Source: WS-2 sp036507005 (GTDB lineage Bacteria; Eisenbacteria; RBG-16-71-46). From it: a stretch of DNA of 64,000 bases. The translations under genes were made by a program, and so were the position numbers. The notes under the pieces were generated by a model. That model had not been told where the DNA came from. It ran no database searches and worked only from the letters and a program-made list of their open reading frames with translations. Shown here piece by piece: positions 20,415 to 27,573 of this stretch (its first letter is position 1; every line of letters begins with the position of its first letter). Location: the NCBI GenBank assembly GCA_036507005.1, contig DASXQT010000014.1, positions 1-64,000 of the forward strand, given 5' to 3'.

Positions 20415-20698
20415 TGTTCCAGATCCAGGTGGGCGCGCAGGGAGCGGTGAAGTTCCTGGGGCGTCTCGACGCCTCCGCGGCGGAGCAGGCCCACGCCACG
20501 CTGCGCGCGCTCGCGGGGCCCATGACCGCGGACTTCTCGGAGCTCGAGTACATCTCGAGCGCGGGCCTGGGATTGATGATCGAGACCCACAAACGCCTGG
20601 CCAGTCAGGGACACGGCCTGCGAATCATCAATACGACGCCGAGGGTTCGGAACATCTTCGCCTACGCCGGACTCGACAAGCTGCTTCGAGTCGAATAG
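20414..20698 (+). CDS. STAS-domain anti-sigma factor antagonist
   Basis: 94 aa. A typical SpoIIAA/RsbV fold: KFLGRLDASAAEQ, then LEYISSAGLGLMIETHKRL, where the Ser of SSAG is the usual phosphorylation site of the upstream RsbW-like kinase. It presumably binds the kinase when unphosphorylated and frees its target. The target sigma factor may be the ECF factor encoded 180 bp downstream or another protein; this is inference from position. Confidence 0.9.
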   Translation: MFQIQVGAQGAVKFLGRLDASAAEQAHATLRALAGPMTADFSELEYISSAGLGLMIETHKRLASQGHGLRIINTTPRVRNIFAYAGLDKLLRVE

Positions 20699-20840
20699 CT
20701 CGCCCGAGGCCGCGCCCTTAGTCCCCGCGGCCCCGGCGAGGGTCCCCGATCGGTGGGGTCGCCGCATGCGTTGCCTACCGCACTCGAGACGTCGCCGCCT
20801 CGGCCTTTCCGCCGCGGCCCGGGGAGCTCCGTTTCCCACC

Positions 20841-20867
20841 AACCTTTGCGGGCTCCGCCTGTATTAA
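20841..20867 (+). promoter_or_regulatory. Possible ECF-type promoter of the sigma factor gene
   Basis: AACCTT at 20841-20846 and GTATTA at 20861-20866 lie immediately before the sigma gene. The spacing and the AAC core resemble ECF-sigma promoters, which are often autoregulated. This is a visual match only. Confidence 0.3.
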
Positions 20868-20877
20868 GGGGTACGCG

Positions 20878-21420
20878 ATGGCCGCGAACGAGCGGGCGCT
20901 GATCCGAAGCGCCCAACGGGGGGACGCCAAGGCGTTCGAGGCGATCGTGGCCAGGTACGAGCGGGTGCTGTTCAACCTGGCCCTGCGGATGGTCAACGAT
21001 CGGGAGGACGCGCGGGATCTCACCCAGACCGTTTTCGTCAAGGCCTATCAGCGGCTGCCGGCCTTCGATCCGGATCGACCGTTCTTCAGCTGGGTCTACC
21101 GGATCATGATCAACGAGTCGCTGAACCTCCTGAGCCGCAGGCGCCCGATGGAGCCACTCGCCGAGCAGATGGAATCGGTGGAGCCGTCCCCCGAGGAATG
21201 TTTCGAGCGGGCTCGAGTGGTCGACACGGTTCAAGGCGCGATCATGGAGCTTTCCGAACCTTATCGCGAGGTCATCGTGCTGAGGCACTTCCTGAACCTC
21301 TCGCACCGGGAAATGAGCGATGCGCTGCGGGTTCCCGAGAAGACCGTGAAGTCGCGGCTGTACTCGGCGCGCCAGAGGCTGGTCACGGTCCTCCGGCGCC
21401 GGGGCGTCGTGCACGCATGA
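20878..21420 (+). CDS. ECF RNA polymerase sigma factor
   Basis: 180 aa. Region 2 (ARYERVLFNLALRMVNDRED, then DLTQTVFVKAYQRLPAFD and FFSWVYRIMINESLNLLSR) binds the -10 element and core. Region 4 (YREVIVLRHFLNLSHREMSD ... VPEKTVKSRLYSARQRL) is the -35 HTH. It resembles the SigW/RpoE-like ECF groups. The stop overlaps by 4 bp the start of an anti-sigma gene. Regulon is unknown; envelope stress is the usual signal. Confidence 0.93.
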   Translation: MAANERALIRSAQRGDAKAFEAIVARYERVLFNLALRMVNDREDARDLTQTVFVKAYQRLPAFDPDRPFFSWVYRIMINESLNLLSRRRPMEPLAEQMESVEPSPEECFERARVVDTVQGAIMELSEPYREVIVLRHFLNLSHREMSDALRVPEKTVKSRLYSARQRLVTVLRRRGVVHA

Positions 21421-22205
21421 ACTCCGAGACGCTGGAGCGCCTGATGAACGACGTGCTGGATGGCGTCGCAACGCCCGAAGAAAGGGCGCTGCTCGAGCGG
21501 CACCTGGAGACCGACCCGGCGGCGCGAGCGCGTCACCGCGAGCTGCAAGGCGTGTTCGAGCTCCTGGCCCGCGTTCCGATGGAGGACCCGCCGCCGGAAT
21601 TGCGGACCGAGGTGTCGCTGGCGCTCGCGGCTTCCTCGCGCACCCACGGTCCGGCGCGGCGGGCGCCGGCGTGGACCGAATCGATGCGCGCGGCCTTCGT
21701 GCGTCGGCCCGGCCTGGGGGCCGCATCCGCGTTTGCGGCCGGCGCGCTCGCGGTCGCGATCGCGGTCCTGGCGCTCACGAGGAGTCTGGGCCCGGCGGCG
21801 CCGGGGCTTCCCGTCTCCGGAACGATGGCACGTCCGGCCCCCGGGCCCGAGTCGCTCCTCGACACCCGTGAGGCGCGGGTCGAGGGCGCGACCTTCACGA
21901 TCACGACGCGGCGCGGCGGCGACCCGTGGACCGTGGAGCTCGCGGTCCGGGCCGCCGCGCCCACCGAGATCGAGCTGGAATTCGATCCGGAACGACTCGC
22001 GGTCGAGGATGTCCATTGGTCCGCCCCCGCCGAGGTTCACGCGACGCCAGGTCGCGTGCGTCTCGGCGCGGGCGCCGATGTCCGCTACAGGCTGGCGTTC
22101 CGCGCGCGGGGAGAGCCGAGCGCGGACCTGAGCGCGACCTTGCGATCCGGCAAGGGGTCGGCAAAGGAGGTGCTGCGGATGACGCCGGGCAATTCGATTC
22201 CCTAG
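21417..22205 (+). CDS. Transmembrane anti-sigma factor
   Basis: 262 aa from ATG 21417 in an ATGA overlap with the sigma gene. The N-terminal ~50 residues (LERLMNDVLDGVATPEERALL) are an anti-sigma-type helical domain without the HxxxCxxC zinc motif. A single membrane helix spans ~100-120 (GAASAFAAGALAVAIAVLAL), and a periplasmic beta-rich domain of ~140 aa follows. It should hold the ECF factor at the membrane until a periplasmic signal releases it. Confidence 0.85.
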   Translation: MNSETLERLMNDVLDGVATPEERALLERHLETDPAARARHRELQGVFELLARVPMEDPPPELRTEVSLALAASSRTHGPARRAPAWTESMRAAFVRRPGLGAASAFAAGALAVAIAVLALTRSLGPAAPGLPVSGTMARPAPGPESLLDTREARVEGATFTITTRRGGDPWTVELAVRAAAPTEIELEFDPERLAVEDVHWSAPAEVHATPGRVRLGAGADVRYRLAFRARGEPSADLSATLRSGKGSAKEVLRMTPGNSIP

Positions 22206-22292
22206 CGCGACCGTCCGACCACCCGGCCGTGCCGGACTTCGGTTCGTGAAGCGGTGGTTCCTGGTCCCGTTGTCTCTGAGGAGGAGAAGGAA

Positions 22293-23234
22293 ATGACGAA
22301 CAAGCGATCCGTAGTGGTGTTCGGCGTGCTCATCGTCGCAGCCGTAGTCGGAATCCTGGTGATGCGCGGCGTCATCCCGCCGAAGACCGGCACCGAGGGC
22401 GCGATCGGCGCGGCGCAGAGGTATCAGTCCAACCAGATCTCCGAGAAGGACGTTCAGGTCACGGACTCCCAGGTCCAGGCGTTCCTCCAGAGCGACACGT
22501 TCCGCAAGCTGGCCAAGGACCGGTCGTTCCGCGAGGCCGCGAGGAGCGACGCCTTCGGGCGCTTCGTCGGATCCGACAAGCTGCGCGATGCCAGCGCCCG
22601 CTACGACGTGGCCAAGGTGATCCAGGATGCCTACGTGGCGGATCTGATCCGGAACGACGTGTTCCAGAAGGCGATGACGACCGAAGCGCTGCGCGATGCG
22701 ATGCTCAAGGCGGACCTTTCCCGCCTCACCGAGAGTGGCCGCCTGGTCAATCTGCTGAAGTCGGACGCGCTGCGCGATCTCGCCGCCCGGGCCGAGTTTA
22801 TCCAGTTCGCGGATGCCGCCGCCAAGGCGGAAGCGCACAACCTCACGGACCTCGCCCGGGTCGACGGGTACAAGACCCTCAAGGACACCGATTCGTTCCG
22901 CGCCCTCATCAGCAACCAGTACTTCGCGGATGCGTTGAACGGCGGTCTCATGAACCTGTTCCGGTCGACGGAAGTCGCCGCGTTCACGACCGAAGGGCTG
23001 CGGTCGCTCGCCGAGGCCAGCCACCTGGGGGAGGCGCTGCGCGTCGACGGCTTCCGCAGCATCATGGAAGGGCTGAACGCGGACACCTACATGGCGGTGC
23101 GTGACCTGATGAAGTCGCCCGAGGCCCTGAGCGTGCTCTCCGACGCCGCGTACAAGGACGCCGCCATGCACGCCGAGCTCAGCAAGGTGGCGGAAGCCGG
23201 CTTCCAGACCGAGCTCGCGAAGGTGCCGGAGTGA
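22293..23234 (+). CDS. Membrane-anchored helical-repeat protein, unknown family
   Basis: 313 aa from ATG 22293, which has GAGGAGAAGG upstream. One N-terminal helix (VVVFGVLIVAAVVGILVM) anchors a long region made of short alpha-helical repeats with the pattern 'D-ax-Fr-L-...-sdalrdl' (for example QSDTFRKLAKD, RSDAFGRFVGS, RNDVFQKAMTT, KSDALRDLAAR). At least ten units of about 17-26 residues are visible. No known family recognised. It follows the sigma/anti-sigma pair by 87 bp and ends at a strong terminator, so it is probably the product of this regulon. Confidence 0.75.
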   Translation: MTNKRSVVVFGVLIVAAVVGILVMRGVIPPKTGTEGAIGAAQRYQSNQISEKDVQVTDSQVQAFLQSDTFRKLAKDRSFREAARSDAFGRFVGSDKLRDASARYDVAKVIQDAYVADLIRNDVFQKAMTTEALRDAMLKADLSRLTESGRLVNLLKSDALRDLAARAEFIQFADAAAKAEAHNLTDLARVDGYKTLKDTDSFRALISNQYFADALNGGLMNLFRSTEVAAFTTEGLRSLAEASHLGEALRVDGFRSIMEGLNADTYMAVRDLMKSPEALSVLSDAAYKDAAMHAELSKVAEAGFQTELAKVPE

Positions 23235-23281
23235 CGGTCCGGCCGCGGGCCTCCTCCGGCTCCGCGGACCGGAGTTGAACC

Positions 23282-23342
23282 GGAGCACTCCTGGGGGAAT
23301 CCACACGCGGGCCGCGCGTGGATCCCCTGGGAGGCTCCTTTT
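23282..23342 (+). terminator. Intrinsic terminator of the sigma-factor operon
   Basis: A long stem: GGAGC (23282-23286) pairs with GCTCC (23334-23338), with further pairing through GGGG/CCCC and ATCCAC/GTGGAT, followed by TTTT. It is the best intrinsic terminator in the chromosomal part of the window. Confidence 0.8.
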
Positions 23343-23405
23343 CGGGCGGCGCCTCCCGGACGCACCCCGGGGGCGCCCCACGCTCCGCCCACCCTGCCGC
23401 GACCA

Positions 23406-26400
23406 TTGCCATTGAGCCTCGCCCGCCCCGCCCGCCGCCGATCCCCGCGCCGTCCGATCCGAAGCGCGATCGCCGGCCTTGCTCTGCTCGCGCTGCTCCA
23501 CGGCGCCGGAGCGCGGCCCTGCGCGGCGCGGCCGGTCTTCCGGGTGATCGAGACCGACGACCTGAGGCTGGTCTACCACGGGCCGACGTTCCAGTACCTC
23601 GCGCCCTACACCACGCGCTGCTTCGAGAACTCGCTCGCCCTGGAGCGCCGGCTCTTCGGGTATCGGCCGTGGGAGAAGATCACGGTCATGCCCAACGACT
23701 TCTCCGACTACGGCAACGCCGGCGTCTGGACCAACCCGCGCAACAGCATGATGATCCAGATCGCCCCCACCAACTTCGTCTACGAGACCGGCCCGTCGAA
23801 CGAGCGCATCAACTTCCTGATGAGCCACGAGCTGGTGCACGTCGTCACGGCCGACCAGGCGGCGGGATGGGACCCGTTCTTCCGCCGGGCCTTCCTCGGG
23901 AAGGTGCGCGAATCCTCCGAGCACCCGGAGACCATCCTCTACGGCTACCTCACGCTCCCGCGGCGCGCGGCGCCCCGCTGGTTCCGCGAGGGGATCGCGG
24001 TGTTCCTCGAGACCTGGATGGCGGGCGGGCTGGGCCGCGCCCAGGGGCCGTACGACGAGATGGTGTTCCGCACCATGGTGCGCGACGGGAGCCGCATCTA
24101 CGACCCGCTCGGCCTCGAGTCCGAAGGCACCAAGACCGACTTCCAGGTCGGGGTCAACTCGTACCTGTACGGAACCCGGTTCCTCACCTATCTGGCCTGG
24201 GCCCGATCGCCCGAGGAGGTCCTCGCCTGGGCCGGGCGCGCGCCGGGCAGCCGCGCCTACTTCGCCGCGCAGTTCCGGCACGTGTTCGGCGAGCCGATGT
24301 CGCAGGGCTGGCGCGAGTGGCTCGCGTTCGAGCGCGGGTTCCAGCGCGCCAACCTCGACTCGGTGCGGCGCCATCCGATCACCCCGCACCGCGATCTGTC
24401 GGCCCACGCGCTGGGCTCGGTGTCGCGCGCGTACCTGGATCCGGCGAGTCGCACGCTCTACGCCGCGGTCCAGCATCCCGGCACGGTCGCCTCCATCGCC
24501 GCGATCCCGCTCGACGGCGGGCCGATCCGCTCGCTGGCCGAGGTCAAGGGGCCGGCGCTCTACTTCGTCTGCTCGCTCGCCCGCGATCCCGAGACCGGGC
24601 TGATCTACTACACGACCGACAACAACCGGTGGCGCGACCTGAACGTGCTCGACCCCCGCACCGGGAAGCACCGCCGGCTGATCGAGGATGCGCGCATCGG
24701 GGACCTCGTCTTCCACCCCCGCGATCGATCGATCTGGGGGGTGCGCCACTTCGACGGCATCTCGTCGCTGGTGCGCATTCCACCGCCGTACACCGATTAC
24801 AGCCGCGTGGTCTCGCTTCCCTACGGCCAGGACGCCTACGATCTGGACCTCTCGCCCGACGGCGCCTGGCTCTCGGCGTCGTGGGCCGAGGTGAGCGGCC
24901 GCCAGTCGCTCCGGCTCATGAGCCTCGAGAAGCTGGCCGCCGGCGACACCGGCACGCGGGTGCTGTTCGACTTCGGCAGCTCGATCCCGACCAGCTTCGT
25001 GTTCTCTCCGGACGGTCGCTCGCTCTGCGGCAGCTCGTACTACACCGGCGTCTCGAACCTCTTCCGCTACGACCTCACGGCGGACTCGATGGACATCGTG
25101 ACCAACGTCGAGGACGGGCTCTTCCGGCCCGTGCCGCTGGACGGGGATTCCGCGATCGCCTTTCGCTACACCGGCGACGGCTTCGTGCCCAGCGTCGTCC
25201 CGGTACGCCCGCTCACCGACGTGAGCGCCATCACCTTCCTGGGGCAGCAGCTCGCGGAGAAGCATCCGGTGGTGAAGTCGTGGAAGCTGCCGCCGCCGTC
25301 GGCGGTCGTGATCGATTCGACCCGCCTTCGAACCGGCGATTACCGCCCCCTGGCCAGCGTCCGCCCCGCGTTCCTCTACCCGTTCGTGGAGGGCTACAAG
25401 ACGCACACCGCGGCCGGCCTGCACCTGCAGCTCTCGGATCCGGTCGGACTCCACACCTTCGATGCTTCGCTCTCGGCCACCCCGACCGACCGCGTGGGGA
25501 CGGACGAGCGCTGGCATGCCGCCCTGCGATACCACCGGCCGGACGCGAGCGCCGAGATGCTGTGGAACCCGGGCTCGTTCTACGACCTGGTCGGCTCGAC
25601 CAAGACGAGCCGCAAGGGGGTCCACGCGGGGATCGAGCTGGACCGCACCTTCATCCGCGACACGCCACGCACGCTCCAGCTCGAGTCCACGCTGTCGGGC
25701 TGGAGCGGGCTCGAGCGCCTGCCCGATCATCAGAACGTCGCCACCTCCGCGGATTTCGACCGCCTGGTGACCGGAGCGGTCACGCTCGAGTACCGGAACA
25801 CCCGCAAGTCCATCGGAGCGATCGATCCCGAGAAGGGCCACACCTGGAGCCTGCGGGCCGAGGCGGACGGCGTGCGCTTCCGCAATCCGAAGGGGGCGGT
25901 CCTGCGCGGCTTCCCCAAGCTTTCCGGGACCCTCGAGCTCGGGACTCCCGTGCCGCTGCGGAACTCCTCCCTGTGGCTTCTCACCGCGGCCGGCTGGTCG
26001 CCCGGGGACCGGGGCGAGCCGTTCGCGAACTTCTTCTTCGGCGGCTTCGGCAACAACGGACTCGACCACCTGGAACCGAGACGATACCGTGATCCGGAGC
26101 GCTTCCCGGGGATCGAGATCGACGAGGCCGGAGGAACGAGCTACGGCAAGGCCGTGCTCGACCTGGGCCTGCCGCCGCTGCGCTTCCGGCGTCTCGGGAC
26201 TCCCGGGCTCTACGCTTCCTTCCTGCGGGTGTCCCTGTTCGGCGGCGGACTGCGCACCGATCTCGACCTCGCGGGGGGCGACTCGATCGCCGACGCCGGC
26301 GCGCAGGCGGACCTTCGGATCCAGCTCCTCACGCAGCAGGCGTTCACGCTCTCGTACGGGTACGCCCAGGCCTCGCGATTGCACGGGGGGCGCTCCAGCG

Positions 26401-26432
26401 GGTGGATGGTATCGCTCAAGCTCCCCGAATGA
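23406..26432 (+). CDS. Exported gluzincin metalloprotease-like / beta-propeller / outer-membrane protein
   Basis: 1008 aa from TTG 23406. A signal peptide (IAGLALLALLHGAGARPCAA) precedes a peptidase MA-like domain with zinc motif HELVH (H141, H145) and the downstream Glu of WFREGIAVFLE (~196). The middle (~350-640) is a WD40/TolB-like propeller (VFSPDGRSLCGSS, LDLSPDGAWLS). The end (~670-1008) alternates amphipathic strands (AGLHLQLSDPVGLHTFDASLSA) and probably forms an outer-membrane beta-barrel. A surface-anchored protease fits; it could also be an assembly factor. Confidence 0.85.
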   Translation: MPLSLARPARRRSPRRPIRSAIAGLALLALLHGAGARPCAARPVFRVIETDDLRLVYHGPTFQYLAPYTTRCFENSLALERRLFGYRPWEKITVMPNDFSDYGNAGVWTNPRNSMMIQIAPTNFVYETGPSNERINFLMSHELVHVVTADQAAGWDPFFRRAFLGKVRESSEHPETILYGYLTLPRRAAPRWFREGIAVFLETWMAGGLGRAQGPYDEMVFRTMVRDGSRIYDPLGLESEGTKTDFQVGVNSYLYGTRFLTYLAWARSPEEVLAWAGRAPGSRAYFAAQFRHVFGEPMSQGWREWLAFERGFQRANLDSVRRHPITPHRDLSAHALGSVSRAYLDPASRTLYAAVQHPGTVASIAAIPLDGGPIRSLAEVKGPALYFVCSLARDPETGLIYYTTDNNRWRDLNVLDPRTGKHRRLIEDARIGDLVFHPRDRSIWGVRHFDGISSLVRIPPPYTDYSRVVSLPYGQDAYDLDLSPDGAWLSASWAEVSGRQSLRLMSLEKLAAGDTGTRVLFDFGSSIPTSFVFSPDGRSLCGSSYYTGVSNLFRYDLTADSMDIVTNVEDGLFRPVPLDGDSAIAFRYTGDGFVPSVVPVRPLTDVSAITFLGQQLAEKHPVVKSWKLPPPSAVVIDSTRLRTGDYRPLASVRPAFLYPFVEGYKTHTAAGLHLQLSDPVGLHTFDASLSATPTDRVGTDERWHAALRYHRPDASAEMLWNPGSFYDLVGSTKTSRKGVHAGIELDRTFIRDTPRTLQLESTLSGWSGLERLPDHQNVATSADFDRLVTGAVTLEYRNTRKSIGAIDPEKGHTWSLRAEADGVRFRNPKGAVLRGFPKLSGTLELGTPVPLRNSSLWLLTAAGWSPGDRGEPFANFFFGGFGNNGLDHLEPRRYRDPERFPGIEIDEAGGTSYGKAVLDLGLPPLRFRRLGTPGLYASFLRVSLFGGGLRTDLDLAGGDSIADAGAQADLRIQLLTQQAFTLSYGYAQASRLHGGRSSGWMVSLKLPE

Positions 26433-26460
26433 CCGGGACACCCTCGCTCGAGAACCCGTG

Positions 26461-27468
26461 ATGGGCGCGATCGGCCTCTCGATCGGCTTCGTTCCGGTCG
26501 TCCTGTTCCTCGCGGTGCTCATGTTCATGGACAGCTACAAGCTGGTCCGGCGCGGGGCCGTGCTGCGGTCGATCGGGCTCGGCTGCCTCGCGGCGCTCAC
26601 GGCGCTGCTCGCGAACCGGCTCCTGCTGGACGTCCTGCACGTTCCCGCGCCCTGGGTGCGGCGTGCCCTCGCCCCGATCGTGGAGGAGACGCTCAAGGCT
26701 CTGTATCTCGTGCGCCTGATCCGAAGCGAGCGGGTCGGCTTCATGGTCGACGCCGGCATCCACGGGTTTGCCCTCGGCACCGGCTTCGCGCTGGTGGAGA
26801 ACGTCTACTACGCCTGGGCGCTCGGAGTCTTCCAGCCCGTGCTGTGGCTGATCCGGGGCGTCGGCACCGCCGTCATGCACGGCGGCACCACCGCGATCGT
26901 GGGCGTGGTCTCGAAGGGCATCGCCGATCGCCGCCAGACCCGGGCGCTCGTCGACTTCGTCCCCGGCCTCGCGATCGCCGCCGCGGTGCACGCCCTGTTC
27001 AACCAGCTCTCGAACCAGCCGCTGATCGCGACGGCGGTCCTGCTGGTCCTGATGCCGCTCCTGCTGCTGTGGGTGTACGAACGCAGCGAACGTGCGACCC
27101 GCGAGTGGCTCGGCGTCGGCCTCGACTCCGACGTGGAGGTGCTGGAGCTGATCTCGAGCGGCGAGATCCGCGACACCCGGATCGGGCGCTACCTCGAGTC
27201 GCTCAAGCAGCGCTTCCCCGGCCCGGTCGTGGCCGACCTGCTCTGCCTGCTGCAGGTCCATCTCGAGCTGGCGGTGCGCTCGAAGGGCGTCCTGATCGCG
27301 CGCGCTGCCGGGCTGGAGATCCCCATGGACGACGACGTCCGCGCCAACTTCGAGGAGCTGGAATTCCTGGAGCGCTCGGTCGGTCCCACCGGAAAGATGG
27401 CGATCCTCCCGTTCCTGCGCACCAGCAGCCGCGACCTGTGGCAGCTCCACATGCTGCAGCGACAGTAG
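26461..27468 (+). CDS. PrsW-family intramembrane metalloprotease
   Basis: 335 aa from ATG 26461 (GTG 26458 directly before it is an alternative). Eight or so membrane helices carry the PrsW motifs: PIVEETLKAL (E75/E76), GFALGTGFALVEN, VMHGGTTAIVG (H140) and VHALFNQL (H177). PrsW cleaves membrane anti-sigma factors in Bacillus, and this one lies 4 kb from an ECF/anti-sigma pair, so that factor is a possible substrate (inference). A ~120-aa cytosolic C-terminal extension follows the membrane domain. Confidence 0.9.
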   Translation: MGAIGLSIGFVPVVLFLAVLMFMDSYKLVRRGAVLRSIGLGCLAALTALLANRLLLDVLHVPAPWVRRALAPIVEETLKALYLVRLIRSERVGFMVDAGIHGFALGTGFALVENVYYAWALGVFQPVLWLIRGVGTAVMHGGTTAIVGVVSKGIADRRQTRALVDFVPGLAIAAAVHALFNQLSNQPLIATAVLLVLMPLLLLWVYERSERATREWLGVGLDSDVEVLELISSGEIRDTRIGRYLESLKQRFPGPVVADLLCLLQVHLELAVRSKGVLIARAAGLEIPMDDDVRANFEELEFLERSVGPTGKMAILPFLRTSSRDLWQLHMLQRQ

Positions 27469-27573
27469 GAAGACGCGGGCGGAGCGCTTAGGCAGGGCAC
27501 CCGCCCGGCATCGCGACCGCGGCCGGCGGCTGCCTGCCGCCGGGCCGCCGTTCCCGGGTGTTGCCCCGGGCCG

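Noticed and set aside
21261..26528. 1755-residue open frame on the minus strand
   Set aside because: It is antisense to the sigma, anti-sigma, helical-repeat and protease genes, all with clear domains. Its translation is His/Arg/Gly/Val-biased low-complexity sequence, caused by the high GC at third codon positions.
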